The position numbers were made by a program, and so were the translations under genes. Below the pieces are notes generated by a model, which saw nothing but the letters and a program-made list of their open reading frames with translations, made no database searches and was not told the DNA's origin. DNA of 58,039 nt from a virus, in IMG/VR virus record IMGVR_UViG_3300037246_001186, positions 1 to 58,039 of that record; one strand, given 5' to 3'. Below, in pieces: positions 34,407-42,402 of this stretch (its first letter is position 1; each line of letters begins with the position of its first letter).

Positions 34407-35245
34407 GGCGTTCTTGGTATTAAATCAGAGTTTCTGCCCAGGATCGGCAGGGGGATCGAGGGCGCCGGGATCGTCGGGAAGCCTACGGGCAGCGGAGGCT
34501 GCTCGACATCCACGCCGATGGCAACCACGTAGCGGTGCTGGCAGTTGGGATGGAACAGGCCAGCGGCTCTAGCGTCGTCCACAGTCGGGAGATTGGGTGT
34601 AGCTCCGGTCAGCGACAGCAGCTCTCCCTCCCAAGCTCGGCAAACATCGTGTAGGGTGCCATTGGCAATCACCCTCACCACATCGACTCCGTTGGAGAGG
34701 TACCGCGTCCGGAACGACTCGCGGCGAGCCTCAGCCACAGCAGTCCGGCCCAGCATCTCGGCGTAGCGCCCAACACGCCAGAAGCGCCCAGAGGGCGTCT
34801 GAACCATCGGCCCATCGCGCCCCATGCGGACCACACCATCGGCATCCAGGGCAGCGATTACGGCATCGAAGCCCTCAAAGCGATTGCCCAACACCAAGGA
34901 TCTGGAGATGGCATCTCGAACGAAAGACAGATCTGAGCTGATTCGCCCTTCGAGTGCAGCCAGCGATTGCGTCTCAAGCTGCGTCAGTGGCAGATTCGAG
35001 CCGCGCCCCGCGGCGCCCAGAGTGCGCTCCGCCGCCTCGGATCCAACACGAAACTCGCCTCCTACATTGTCACCAGCCCACCTCTCAGTGCGAGCACCCA
35101 TCGTCGCCAAGTCGCGCCGAAGGCGTCGAAGAACCCTTTCGATATCCACTCTATTCTGTGTACCTCGGGCAAGGCGAAATAGGTCTTCTAGTTGCCTCTC
35201 TACGCGCTCATACATCGCGACCAATCGGTCAGCTGATCTCGGCAT
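34382..35245 (-). CDS. Minor head protein (Mu F / minor capsid-like)
   Basis: 287 residues. RRESFRTRYLSNGVDVVRVI, DVCRAWEGELLSL and AAGLFHPNCQHRYVVAI match the C-terminal part of minor head proteins encoded after portal genes, including the GLFHPNCxH signature. The N-terminal half is helical. They are injected or scaffold-associated head components. It is the last gene before the capsid promoter. Confidence 0.75.
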   Translation of the reverse strand: MPRSADRLVAMYERVERQLEDLFRLARGTQNRVDIERVLRRLRRDLATMGARTERWAGDNVGGEFRVGSEAAERTLGAAGRGSNLPLTQLETQSLAALEGRISSDLSFVRDAISRSLVLGNRFEGFDAVIAALDADGVVRMGRDGPMVQTPSGRFWRVGRYAEMLGRTAVAEARRESFRTRYLSNGVDVVRVIANGTLHDVCRAWEGELLSLTGATPNLPTVDDARAAGLFHPNCQHRYVVAIGVDVEQPPLPVGFPTIPAPSIPLPILGRNSDLIPRTPRSARTGR

Positions 35246-35247
35246 CT

Positions 35248-35279
35248 AAAAAGCCCTTAAAAAGCCCGAGTAGACTTAA
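35248..35279 (-). repeat. Repeat copy C after the portal gene, terminator-like
   Basis: Contains AAAAAGCCCGAGTAGACTT (35259-35277), identical over 19 bases to 28203-28221, preceded by a second partial AAAAAGCCC at 35248-35256. In the minus direction AAGTC-TACTCG-GGCTT forms a small hairpin followed by T-rich sequence right at the portal stop. It likely acts as a weak terminator or 3-prime end signal. Confidence 0.6.
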
Positions 35280-37204
35280 TTTTCTTCGCCAGTTTCCTCA
35301 TCAGTCTTGTCATCGCCACCACCCCCACCAAACGGTGTTGGCTTGGTTGCCTCGAACTCGGGTGTGCCTGCTTGAGACAGAACGCTGTTGGCCTCAGCTG
35401 AACTCATCCCATACGCGATCTCCAGCAGCGCAACTCCAGAGTCCCTTGGGATCCGGCCGCTAGCGACTGCCACGATCGTGTCAATCAGCGCCTTCATCTG
35501 ACCACCATTCGGCAGATTCTTCTGGATCTCGGACTGAACGCCCAGTCCCGGATCGCCAGTGAGGTCCGCACCCTCTTCCTCGCCACCTGTCTCAAGCTCA
35601 TCCTTGACGGCAACAGCGGCACCCGCTGTGGTAGCGGGTGACCCATGGAACGTCGCGGCGCCAGCCGCGGCCTCATCCACGCGATCTTGAAGGATCTCGT
35701 CCAACTCAGCATCTGCCTCGTTCGGGGTGAGATTGTCCAAGTCACGAACAGCCCTCTTCGTGCTCACCAGTCCAGCGTGCTTGCGGGCCACGTAGTCCTC
35801 AACTTCCTGCGTCTGGTCCTCCAGAATCGGATCTCCGAAGTGTGGCGTAACACCAGACTTCTTATAACCGTTCTTGCCATCATCCTTGAGCGCAGCCAGC
35901 TCCATCTTCTGACCAATCCGGAAGATCGACTCGATGGTGTGCGCCAACACCACGCGCACGTCCTGGACCTTGTTGACTGTTCTATGAGCCTTGAACCGCA
36001 GCGCACGGGCCGACTCAACCTGCGACCCATCACGCTCCAAACCGAAGGAAGCAGGGCTGGTCTCAGAGATCATGAACAGGTACTCTTCTAGCTTCTCAAT
36101 CTCCTTCTCAGCACCAGTCAGTTGGGTGTTCCACGTCAGATACTCAGGCTTGACAGCCTTCTCAAAGATGTCGGGGGACACCTCGATCACGTCGAAGTCG
36201 CGCAGATTCGCACGCCCCTGCGAGTCCAAGATTCCGGGGCCAACGATCAGCTTCGGTCGGGCATGCTTCTCCAACACCTCGTCCACCTGCGCCAGCCTGT
36301 TCTCCAGGCTGAGTACCAGCGGGGTGATGCGGTTGACCTCGGACTCGCCGAAGTGCTCACCTGCCTTGACTTGAAAACCAAGGTGCAAGAGCGGAATCTC
36401 GTCGATACCAGTGGAGTAGTCCTCCAACTCTGGGAACGCAACCTTCACGTTCAGCTTCGCGCCTACCTTCGCACCATCCCATCGGTGGAGGTGGAACGCC
36501 ACCTCGCCAGGAGTGTGAATCTCGCGCAACACCATCATGTCGCCTGTCCGTGTCTGCACACCCTTGCGCGGATGTGCCTTAGCGTCAAACGGAAACACCC
36601 ACGCGAGGGTAATCCCATCGATGCGAGTCTTGTCAAGTGGATTCACCTCTGGAAAGTAGTGCGTTGGCTTAACGTAGCGAACCATCGCCTGCGGGATCGT
36701 TACACCAGTCTCTTCATCAACCTTATCCTCGATGTCCAGGCGAAGCACTGCATCGCCGTACACAGGGAGCGCCTCGGTGGTCTGCTTCAGCAGCTCACCC
36801 AGGTGTGACGCCTTCGTGATCCGATTGACGGTGGCCTGCGCATCTTCCAAGTTGTCGCCAGACGCATTGCCAAGAGCCCTAGCTCTAATATGGAACTCCT
36901 GACTCACAGTGTAGTCGCGCATGAGGCGCCCGAACATCCCGGGGAAGTCAAGCGGAATCCAGAACTTCTCAGTGTCGGAGTCAACCCCTCCAGTCCCAGT
37001 GCGCAGCGACTTGAAGGCCGCAAGGTGATTCTTCGGATCCATCATCACCTCTGCGTTGATATACCCCGCAATGCGCTTCTTCGCTGGAGCATCCGGGACG
37101 TAATAGATCTGCCCCGGGGTGTGTGCCCCTGCAATCTCACGCTCCCCACCTCCGGGCAACCGCCCAGTGAACACATCACCTACACCGAATCCAGACTGCA
37201 TCAT
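35276..37204 (-). CDS. Portal protein
   Basis: 642 residues from the ATG at 37204, which overlaps the terminase stop; a longer frame upstream runs through the terminase gene and is rejected. LRLDIEDKVDEETGVTIPQA, DGITLAWVFPFDAKAH, ITPLVLSLENRLAQVDEVLE and RALRFKAHRTVNKVQDV are helical and strand blocks seen in phage portals. It forms the dodecameric DNA entry ring and is coupled to terminase. Confidence 0.85.
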   Translation of the reverse strand: MMQSGFGVGDVFTGRLPGGGEREIAGAHTPGQIYYVPDAPAKKRIAGYINAEVMMDPKNHLAAFKSLRTGTGGVDSDTEKFWIPLDFPGMFGRLMRDYTVSQEFHIRARALGNASGDNLEDAQATVNRITKASHLGELLKQTTEALPVYGDAVLRLDIEDKVDEETGVTIPQAMVRYVKPTHYFPEVNPLDKTRIDGITLAWVFPFDAKAHPRKGVQTRTGDMMVLREIHTPGEVAFHLHRWDGAKVGAKLNVKVAFPELEDYSTGIDEIPLLHLGFQVKAGEHFGESEVNRITPLVLSLENRLAQVDEVLEKHARPKLIVGPGILDSQGRANLRDFDVIEVSPDIFEKAVKPEYLTWNTQLTGAEKEIEKLEEYLFMISETSPASFGLERDGSQVESARALRFKAHRTVNKVQDVRVVLAHTIESIFRIGQKMELAALKDDGKNGYKKSGVTPHFGDPILEDQTQEVEDYVARKHAGLVSTKRAVRDLDNLTPNEADAELDEILQDRVDEAAAGAATFHGSPATTAGAAVAVKDELETGGEEEGADLTGDPGLGVQSEIQKNLPNGGQMKALIDTIVAVASGRIPRDSGVALLEIAYGMSSAEANSVLSQAGTPEFEATKPTPFGGGGGDDKTDEETGEEN

Positions 37205-38712
37205 CGAAGCTGCCTCCCTACTCTCGCAACGCGCGTGCGTTGTCGTGAAATCAAAATCAGCGCCCATACGAGGGCGTCCACGCAGTCATCCATTCCGGGA
37301 ACGTTATGCGCAGTCGGAAACGCCATCATCTCTTCGATGAGGCGCTGTACTCCATTGTGCTCGGTGGGCTCTTCAAGATAGACTCTTAGGTTCTCAAAGA
37401 ACTTCCGGACTCCGGAAGCCCTCCCCACCTTGTCCTTGCCTTGCGTCTGCATCGGTCGCAGACTCGTAATCATGCCATAGAGACCGGGCGCCTGCTTCAT
37501 CGCTTGGATCAAGAACTCCATGCCTCCTACGTTCTCGACTCCAATCTGCTCTGGCGCATACGCCTTCTTCAGGTACTGAGCCCTAGCGATGATCTCCTTC
37601 TCAGTCCACTGCCCCCGCACCACGTTGCGCACGTAGAAGTACGGTGCCACATACGACAACACCACGAAGGCACAATAGTCATTCTTGAGACCGGCCTTGA
37701 TGGCGGGATCGAGAGCGATAACCGTGCGCGCTCTCCGGCGCGACTCCAGTGGCAGCTCGTTCCACTTCGCGAAGCGCTCCACCCACTCATTCTCAAAGAA
37801 CTCACCCAGAAGTAGATCGACCTGGTTCTGATACTGAGTAGCGAAGGCGATAGCACCAATCTCATGCTTGATCTCCCCCAGGACCTTGGTGCTGAACAAC
37901 TGAGGCCAGTAACTGATCTCCTTGCCAGTCTTCCCGGTCAGCGCCGGAGTCAGGCGCAGGTTCCAGGCGCCATCGTCAGCCCACCCCTTGACGGTCTGGT
38001 ACCAGTCTCCAGGGTGATACCGGGTGCCACATCCAATAGTTCGAGCCCATGGCTCATGCGTTGGCTTGACAGTGAACTTCCAGAAGTCGTCGATGCGCTT
38101 GCGCTGAAGCTCAGTCCGAGCGTTGTCGAGAGTCACATAGTCATCGGCGAGCACTATGTCATAGTGACCACCTGTCACCTTGCTGCCTAGCCCCATCGCG
38201 GTAAAGGTGCCTTCTCGTAGGTTGGCGGTGCGAAGGGAAGTGTCGGACTTTGTATTAGTCCAGCGCTTGCCCACTAGGTGACCAAACAGGTCGGTAATGC
38301 GCTGGCTCTCCAAGATCTGCTTGGCCTGCCAGTGCAGCTCCTCAGCCTTGTCAGCTGAGTTACCAGTCAGCGCAATGCGGATGTTCCATGGTCCAATCGG
38401 ATGGGGTGACTCAGGGAACAGATCGCCAATAGCTGGATCCATGTTCTTAGGATCGGCTATCGCCAACCATGTCACAAACAGCAAAGCGGTAGTGGATTTA
38501 CCACTACCGCGGGGTGCTAACCAGAAGGACCGGGGGTTGTGCAGGAAGTCTTCAAGAGCATCACCGTGGAATGGCTCCACGAACAGCCCCTGGTGTACCA
38601 TGAGGTTACGGGGGTGACGCTCGATGAATGCTCGGACAACCTCGGGATGGACAGCCGCCAGCTCGTCGAGGAGCTTAACCCTTTCGGCTGGATCTGTCGG
38701 TAGATCGATCAT
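37201..38712 (-). CDS. terL: Terminase large subunit
   Basis: 503 residues. Walker A FWLAPRGSGKSTTALLF near residue 65, Walker B HYDIVLADDYVTLD, and the nuclease domain with VIALDPAIKAGLKNDYCAF and VENVGGMEFLIQAM. It powers and cuts DNA during packaging. The small subunit is not next to it; the HTH protein at 15699 or the 48-residue product at 38675 are weak candidates. Confidence 0.93.
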   Translation of the reverse strand: MIDLPTDPAERVKLLDELAAVHPEVVRAFIERHPRNLMVHQGLFVEPFHGDALEDFLHNPRSFWLAPRGSGKSTTALLFVTWLAIADPKNMDPAIGDLFPESPHPIGPWNIRIALTGNSADKAEELHWQAKQILESQRITDLFGHLVGKRWTNTKSDTSLRTANLREGTFTAMGLGSKVTGGHYDIVLADDYVTLDNARTELQRKRIDDFWKFTVKPTHEPWARTIGCGTRYHPGDWYQTVKGWADDGAWNLRLTPALTGKTGKEISYWPQLFSTKVLGEIKHEIGAIAFATQYQNQVDLLLGEFFENEWVERFAKWNELPLESRRRARTVIALDPAIKAGLKNDYCAFVVLSYVAPYFYVRNVVRGQWTEKEIIARAQYLKKAYAPEQIGVENVGGMEFLIQAMKQAPGLYGMITSLRPMQTQGKDKVGRASGVRKFFENLRVYLEEPTEHNGVQRLIEEMMAFPTAHNVPGMDDCVDALVWALILISRQRTRVARVGRQLR

Positions 38713-38821
38713 TCAACAGTCTCTTCAGATTGTCTCGGATGTCCAGCAGCACCTCCAGCAGGAGCGCCCACTTCGGGCCGAACTGTAAGGCTGTACTGAG
38801 TACTTCCTTCCGAGGCCTCAT
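38675..38821 (-). CDS. 48-residue helical protein overlapping terminase
   Basis: ATG at 38821 overlaps the preceding stop (ATGA). The product (MRPRKEVLSTALQFGPKW, then ALLLEVLLDIRDNLKRLL and a basic tail) is one amphipathic helix with charged ends. It overlaps the terminase start by 38 bases. Roles such as small terminase-like or translation coupling are possible; nothing can be proven. Confidence 0.55.
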   Translation of the reverse strand: MRPRKEVLSTALQFGPKWALLLEVLLDIRDNLKRLLNDRSTDRSSRKG

Positions 38822-39267
38822 CTCTTGGCTCGGAACAATCCATAAACCTCTCGGAAGCGTCTCCAGCGGCTCAGAGGCTTCTCGCCCTCATCCCACTCGC
38901 GGTAGGAACTAGCACCCCAGATACGAACTCGGCCCCAGTACATCCAGGCCAGTTGATTCTGTCGTATCCTTCCGGCGCCCTGCAACCGCAGCTGCGTCAT
39001 CATATTCTCTCGGAAGTTATTATCGGCCAGCCACCGCGCCTGCCAGGTGCCACCCAAACAACCAGTACGATACGCCCAGTCGTGAATCACGCACGCGGGC
39101 CAGAGCTTGTACACCTTCCAAGGTGCGACGATGTACGCGTCTGGGCTGTTGCTGCAACCATCACACTCCCACATCCTCGGGGGCTTCGGTCCAACCAGCG
39201 CCTCCCAGTAGGTAGAGCTAACAGCGAGCCGCTCGCCCCCTACAACAAACTCATACGATCTACTCAC
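38818..39267 (-). CDS. Phospholipase A2-like / DUF1353-like protein
   Basis: 149 residues from a GTG at 39267. WPACVIHDWAYRTG holds a His-Asp dyad in the CxxHDxxY style of phospholipase A2, followed by ADNNFRENMMTQL. CDGCSN upstream may be a metal or disulfide site. The DUF1353 family seen in phages shares this HD motif. Placed next to terminase, it may act in lysis or entry. Function inferred. Confidence 0.6.
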   Translation of the reverse strand: MSRSYEFVVGGERLAVSSTYWEALVGPKPPRMWECDGCSNSPDAYIVAPWKVYKLWPACVIHDWAYRTGCLGGTWQARWLADNNFRENMMTQLRLQGAGRIRQNQLAWMYWGRVRIWGASSYREWDEGEKPLSRWRRFREVYGLFRAKR

Positions 39268-39946
39268 TGACAGTCACCACGGCCTTCAACCTTGACTGAG
39301 CTGTACCACCCTTCACGGTTACCGCCCTTGCTCTGAACGCATGAAACACAGCAAGCGTAGCACTCTGACCAGGCCCTGTACCGATCGTAACGGTGTTGTG
39401 TCCAACAGTCACATCGGTTGCAGCTGCCTCAGCGGGAAAGCCTCCCAGCGTGTGCGTGCCTACGCCAGCATCAGTGAGTTCGATGCGACCAGCAGCCTCC
39501 TCTCCAGCTAACGCCTTCTCAGCACTCAGGCGTGAGGAGTGTAAGCTCACGGTGTTCTCGTCCACAACACAGATCCAATACAATGTAGCCACTGCCAAGG
39601 GGCTCGGCAGCGTATCAGTCGTCGTCAGAGTGACCGGACCATTCACATGGTCGTCGTCATACCCATGACTAGCTGAACTCAGGTTGACACCAGCCCTTGT
39701 AACTACTCTAGGTAGCTGGTCTCCAGTTCTAACCTGAAATGACCCATTCTCAACGAGGAGACCAACAAACTGAGTCGCATCGTCCTTATGAAGCACCGTA
39801 GCGGTTACTCCCACAACAGCAAGCACCTTATCAGGGAGGAAAGCTGGAATACTTCCCTCTCGGATATCAAGGGACAACTCACCCATTGCGTTGGGTGTAC
39901 CTATCAACTTCAGATAATCGTGTCGTGTTCTAAGGGTGTCACTCAT
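39260..39946 (-). CDS. Beta-rich virion-associated protein
   Basis: 228 residues from an ATG overlapping the upstream stop. VLAVVGVTATVLHKDDATQ and TLYWICVVDENTVSLHSSRL look like beta sandwich or fibre modules, and GQSATLAVFHAFRARAVTV ends it. Probably a minor tail or head decoration component. No enzyme motif. Gene order before the packaging genes supports a structural role. Confidence 0.5.
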   Translation of the reverse strand: MSDTLRTRHDYLKLIGTPNAMGELSLDIREGSIPAFLPDKVLAVVGVTATVLHKDDATQFVGLLVENGSFQVRTGDQLPRVVTRAGVNLSSASHGYDDDHVNGPVTLTTTDTLPSPLAVATLYWICVVDENTVSLHSSRLSAEKALAGEEAAGRIELTDAGVGTHTLGGFPAEAAATDVTVGHNTVTIGTGPGQSATLAVFHAFRARAVTVKGGTAQSRLKAVVTVSE

Positions 39947-40320
39947 GGCAGCTTGTTTACTTCACCCTGCCCAAGCTCCTCGAAAGTTAGTCGCCTGGTC
40001 TCAGTAGTTTGGCCCTCACCACCTTCGAGCACACCTAATGCTTCAGTAGCGCTCGCATGGTTCTCGGGCCAGTCTTGGGCGCTATTCCTCACCCGCCACG
40101 CAAGATCGGGATCGGCATCCAGAACCTCGTTCGGGATCTCCCTCGCCTCCGCAGCAGTGATGTAGCTCTTGTCGTACTTCTGGCGAGCCAGCTCTACATC
40201 GCGCAACCGCGCCATCTTCGCAGACGACGCGGGGGTGTAGTCCTGCCCCATCTCGGCAGTACTCAGATTCTTCGAGGGCGGCCCCTGATCGATCTTAGGT
40301 GCCAAACTGGATCTCACCAC
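39943..40320 (-). CDS. Hypothetical protein
   Basis: 125 residues from a GTG at 40320, overlapping the gene before it by 26 bases and the next by ATGA. Charged and helical (AKMARLRDVELARQKYDKSY), no known motif. Likely expressed with the late operon. Confidence 0.5.
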   Translation of the reverse strand: MVRSSLAPKIDQGPPSKNLSTAEMGQDYTPASSAKMARLRDVELARQKYDKSYITAAEAREIPNEVLDADPDLAWRVRNSAQDWPENHASATEALGVLEGGEGQTTETRRLTFEELGQGEVNKLP

Positions 40321-40669
40321 TGACAGCGAGGGATGCTCGTGCCGCGGTCAGTCGGGCCGGATTCTCGGCGCCAGTAAGGCTGATGTCCGCATAGCGGAAT
40401 GCCATCTCACGCTGAAGCTGCATGACGCCAGAGAGCACGGCGCCAGAGACACACTGCATCCCTGAGGCGACACCACTCACAGCGAGCACGCCACTCATCG
40501 ACAGGATGTTCACCGCGCGCTGAAGGAACGCGGGATACGTCTCATTCGAGAATGCACTGGTCGCCTGGCCATCGGCTTCGAGGCCGGTGACGGTCGCCAA
40601 AACCAGAGTCTCCGATGAGAGTCGGTTGGTGGAAAAGTCGTATACGGGAACTGTTCCTGAAAGTGCCAT
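40295..40669 (-). CDS. Hypothetical structural-region protein
   Basis: 124 residues from the ATG at 40669, which has AGGAG 5 bases upstream; the longer frame lacks one. Gly/Ser/Val-rich middle (ILSMSGVLAVSGVASGMQCV) could be a membrane-associated or beta segment. Family not recognised. Confidence 0.5.
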   Translation of the reverse strand: MALSGTVPVYDFSTNRLSSETLVLATVTGLEADGQATSAFSNETYPAFLQRAVNILSMSGVLAVSGVASGMQCVSGAVLSGVMQLQREMAFRYADISLTGAENPARLTAARASLAVSGEIQFGT

Positions 40670-40677
40670 TGGTACTC

Positions 40678-40872
40678 CTACTTGAAAAATGCTGCTATTG
40701 CAATCAAGACAGCTGCCACGCCAGGCACCGCGCCCCACGCCCTTGCTCGTCCTTGAATCCTTGCTATGTCCACCTGCAACCCAGCGACTCGCGCATCCAA
40801 AGCGTCGAAGCGCTTTAGAACGTATGTCTGATAGTCGTTGAGGTTGCCTGGTCGGTTGTCACTCGCACTCAC
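40678..40872 (-). CDS. XhlA-like lysis-associated membrane protein
   Basis: 64 residues from a GTG at 40872. N-terminal coiled coil (TYVLKRFDALDARVAGLQVD) and a C-terminal membrane span (AVPGVAAVLIAIAAFF) ending in Lys. This N-in, C-terminal-anchor layout is that of XhlA/hemolysin-type holin accessory proteins. It is one of the few lysis candidates in the genome. Confidence 0.6.
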   Translation of the reverse strand: MSASDNRPGNLNDYQTYVLKRFDALDARVAGLQVDIARIQGRARAWGAVPGVAAVLIAIAAFFK

Positions 40873-41062
40873 ACTCTATTTCCTCTACGTCGGATGGCTC
40901 TGGTTCAGCGTCATCAGCTAGCGCAGCGGCAATGCGGCCACGAGTCCTTGAGAGTCGAGCCGCGGCTGGATCCTCATACTGCTGTACACCAGCGCGATCT
41001 ACGCGCTCTGATAGCGGTTCCTGATGCGCTGCTTGCGCTTGCGCTTGGCCGCGTCGCCTCAT
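40859..41062 (-). CDS. Small charged protein
   Basis: 67 residues from the ATG at 41062, overlapping the stop of a 29-residue membrane ORF (ATGA). Arg/Gln-rich start, acidic end (EPEPSDVEEIECECE) with three Cys in the last residues or nearby. A longer GTG-started frame exists but competes with the upstream small ORF. Function unknown. Confidence 0.45.
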   Translation of the reverse strand: MRRRGQAQAQAAHQEPLSERVDRAGVQQYEDPAAARLSRTRGRIAAALADDAEPEPSDVEEIECECE

Positions 41063-41148
41063 TGCAAGAATGCTACAAGGCAGAGAGCATAGGCACAAAG
41101 AGCAAGCGCACAGGCCACGAACTCGCACACTGCGGGGTGAATGCGCAT
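41059..41148 (-). CDS. 29-residue hydrophobic peptide ORF
   Basis: ATG at 41148 lies 4 bases after the stop of the 41153 gene, and its stop overlaps the next ATG. The product is almost one membrane span (VACALALCAYALCLVAFL) with four Cys. No ribosome site, so expression would rely on coupling. With the XhlA-like gene two genes away, a holin-like role is possible. Confidence 0.4.
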   Translation of the reverse strand: MRIHPAVCEFVACALALCAYALCLVAFLQ

Positions 41149-41152
41149 TGGC

Positions 41153-41419
41153 TTAGCGCGCGTTGCCGTGCGTGCCGGAAACGTGGGTGTCCATGGGGAC
41201 ACTCTCTTCGCCACCACCATCGCCAGGTGTGCCCTTGCCGGAGCCGGTCACGGGGCTTGGCCCGCCAACGTGGGTGTCCATGGGGATAGACTCCATGCCG
41301 CCGACGGCGCCAGTGGTCTCACCCTTACCGGAGCCGGTCGAGATGACAGCGCTGTTGTGGGTGTCGCTAGGGATGCTCTGAGGGCCTCCGCCCGGAGCTG
41401 CTACTTCAAACTGGCCCAT
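41153..41419 (-). CDS. Gly/Ser-rich protein with triple DTH repeat, first late gene
   Basis: 88 residues; GGAG upstream. Three imperfect copies of a short unit end in SIPSDTH, SIPMDTH and SVPMDTH, separated by TGSGKG segments. No globular core is evident. It is the first gene after the candidate late promoter at 41534-41581 and probably abundant. It may be a small virion or DNA-packaging peptide. No family recognised. Confidence 0.6.
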   Translation of the reverse strand: MGQFEVAAPGGGPQSIPSDTHNSAVISTGSGKGETTGAVGGMESIPMDTHVGGPSPVTGSGKGTPGDGGGEESVPMDTHVSGTHGNAR

Positions 41420-41533
41420 GTAAAGGTCTCCTCAATAGATGAAATAAGAAGCCACTGCCAGCCTCGCCAAAGGCCAAGATAAACAAAAGCTCAAGGATGC
41501 ACGCATCCAAGAGGAGTCAAATGGGCGATAGGC

Positions 41534-41581
41534 AGTGCTCCTATGCACCCATTACATTAACGATCACGAAGGAGGAAACGC
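41534..41581 (-). promoter_or_regulatory. Candidate late promoter 2 (structural operon)
   Basis: On the minus strand GCGTTT (41581-41576), 15-nt spacer, TTAATGTAATGGGTGCA from 41560. It matches the copy at 34359-34406 over the GCGTTY box, the spacer length and 15 of 17 downstream bases. It sits 115 bases in front of the first late gene. No TTGACA or TATAAT is present, so host sigma-70 alone is unlikely to use it. Confidence 0.65.
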
Positions 41582-41626
41582 AGGCTCGGTGAGGGAAAGT
41601 GATGCGCATATATGGGATTCGAGGGG

Positions 41627-41720
41627 TGCAGCCTCATGTTGCAGGGGATGCAGCCTCATGTTGCAGGGGATGCAGCCTCATGTTGCAGGGGGTGCAACAT
41701 TATGTTGCAGGGTGCAACAT
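41627..41720. repeat. 22-bp iteron-like array with palindromes
   Basis: Three copies of a 22-bp unit beginning TGCAGCCTCATGTTGCA start at 41627, 41649 and 41671. A fourth (41693) has diverged into the perfect palindrome TGCAACAT-T-ATGTTGCA, followed by another TGCAACAT at 41713. Regular spacing of about two helical turns and TGCA ends suggest binding of a dimeric phage protein, such as terminase, an initiator or a repressor. Confidence 0.8.
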
Positions 41721-41966
41721 TCTTGGTCACCATTCGTGAGCCGTTGTTGCATCTATCTGCGGTGCATGGGACGGCACCCCCGCGGGGTGACGTTTTTAGG
41801 GGATGGCCCCCCGCGGGGACTGCGCATGAGTTGCACATTGCCTGCCGGTCTATGAGAGAGTCTACGATGATAGTTGCGCACTCCCTGCCTCCCCCTGAGG
41901 GGCAAGCCTGCTGCTGGGGCGGCAGGCTCTAAGTGCACGAGCGCACGCTATAGCCCTCGATGGCTG

Positions 41967-41993
41967 TGCGCCAATACTCTCAGTATTGGCGCA
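41967..41993. repeat. Perfect 12-bp inverted repeat
   Basis: Arms TGCGCCAATACT (41967-41978) and AGTATTGGCGCA (41982-41993) with a 3-base centre CTC. There is no T-tract next to it. A perfect 27-base dyad in non-coding DNA is a good candidate for an operator, a recombination core or a cruciform. Confidence 0.8.
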
Positions 41994-42213
41994 TGGGTAG
42001 GGATAACGCGGGGTTACACTGGGGGTCTGCCTACGTTGCCCAGCAGCGGTCTCGAATCGACCCCGCACGCACAGCCCCCTACCCTGGGGGAGGGTACCGA
42101 AAACCGGGGGATATCCCAATTTGCCTATAAGCTGCGCACGAATGATACGGTACGGGAACGCGCAGATCATGCGCAGCTAGTGTGCATAGCGTGAGAGAGT
42201 ATGCGAACCCCAC

Positions 42214-42313
42214 TGGTGGGCCTGCTACTGGTGGGCCTGCTACTGGTGGGCCTGCTACTGGTGGGCCTGCTACTGGTGGGCCTGCTACTGGTGGGCCTGC
42301 TACTGGTGGGCCT
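42214..42313. repeat. 15-bp tandem repeat (six and two-thirds copies)
   Basis: Unit TGGTGGGCCTGCTAC repeats exactly at 42214, 42229, 42244, 42259, 42274 and 42289, with a last partial copy of 10 bases at 42304. The minus strand would encode GPPVA repeats in an 85-codon frame, but that frame starts inside the terminator and has no ribosome site. The perfect identity indicates recent expansion. Confidence 0.9.
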
Positions 42314-42359
42314 ATAAAGAAAGAAGGGCAGGACACCCTACCGTAGGGGGTCCTGCCCT
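42314..42359 (-). terminator. Strong intrinsic terminator
   Basis: A long hairpin: 9-bp GGGCAGGAC/GTCCTGCCC (42326-42334 and 42350-42358), one mismatch, then CCCTA/TAGGG around CCG. In the minus direction the stem is followed by TTCTTTCTTTA. It ends the transcript of the Cys-rich gene at 42403 and isolates it from the late promoter beyond. Confidence 0.85.
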
Positions 42360-42402
42360 AGATCGGCGCACAGGGGCTAATTATGCGCCTATCAATGCCA
42401 CT

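Larger units (their letters stand above)
41420..42402. other. Gene-free repeat-rich region between late genes and Cys-rich gene
   Basis: No convincing gene. It contains, from the left: the candidate late promoter, a 22-bp repeat array (41627-41720), two GC hairpins (41775-41789 and 41806-41820; the first followed by TTTTT on the plus strand), a perfect 12-bp inverted repeat (41967-41993), a 15-bp tandem array (42214-42313) and a strong terminator. Long frames that cross it are low-complexity shadows of the repeats. A packaging or replication site is likely. Confidence 0.7.

Noticed and set aside
41535-41932. Plus-strand Cys-rich frames across the 22-bp array
   Set aside because: They are shadows of the DNA repeats with no ribosome site, in a genome that codes almost only on the minus strand.
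42214-42313. Tandem repeats considered as a CRISPR array
   Set aside because: The units are directly adjacent with no spacers, so it is a simple tandem repeat; no cas genes are present.
42079-42336. Minus-strand frame with GPPVA repeats
   Set aside because: Its start lies inside a strong terminator hairpin, it has no ribosome site, and the repeat is a 15-bp DNA array that would give a repeating peptide in any frame.
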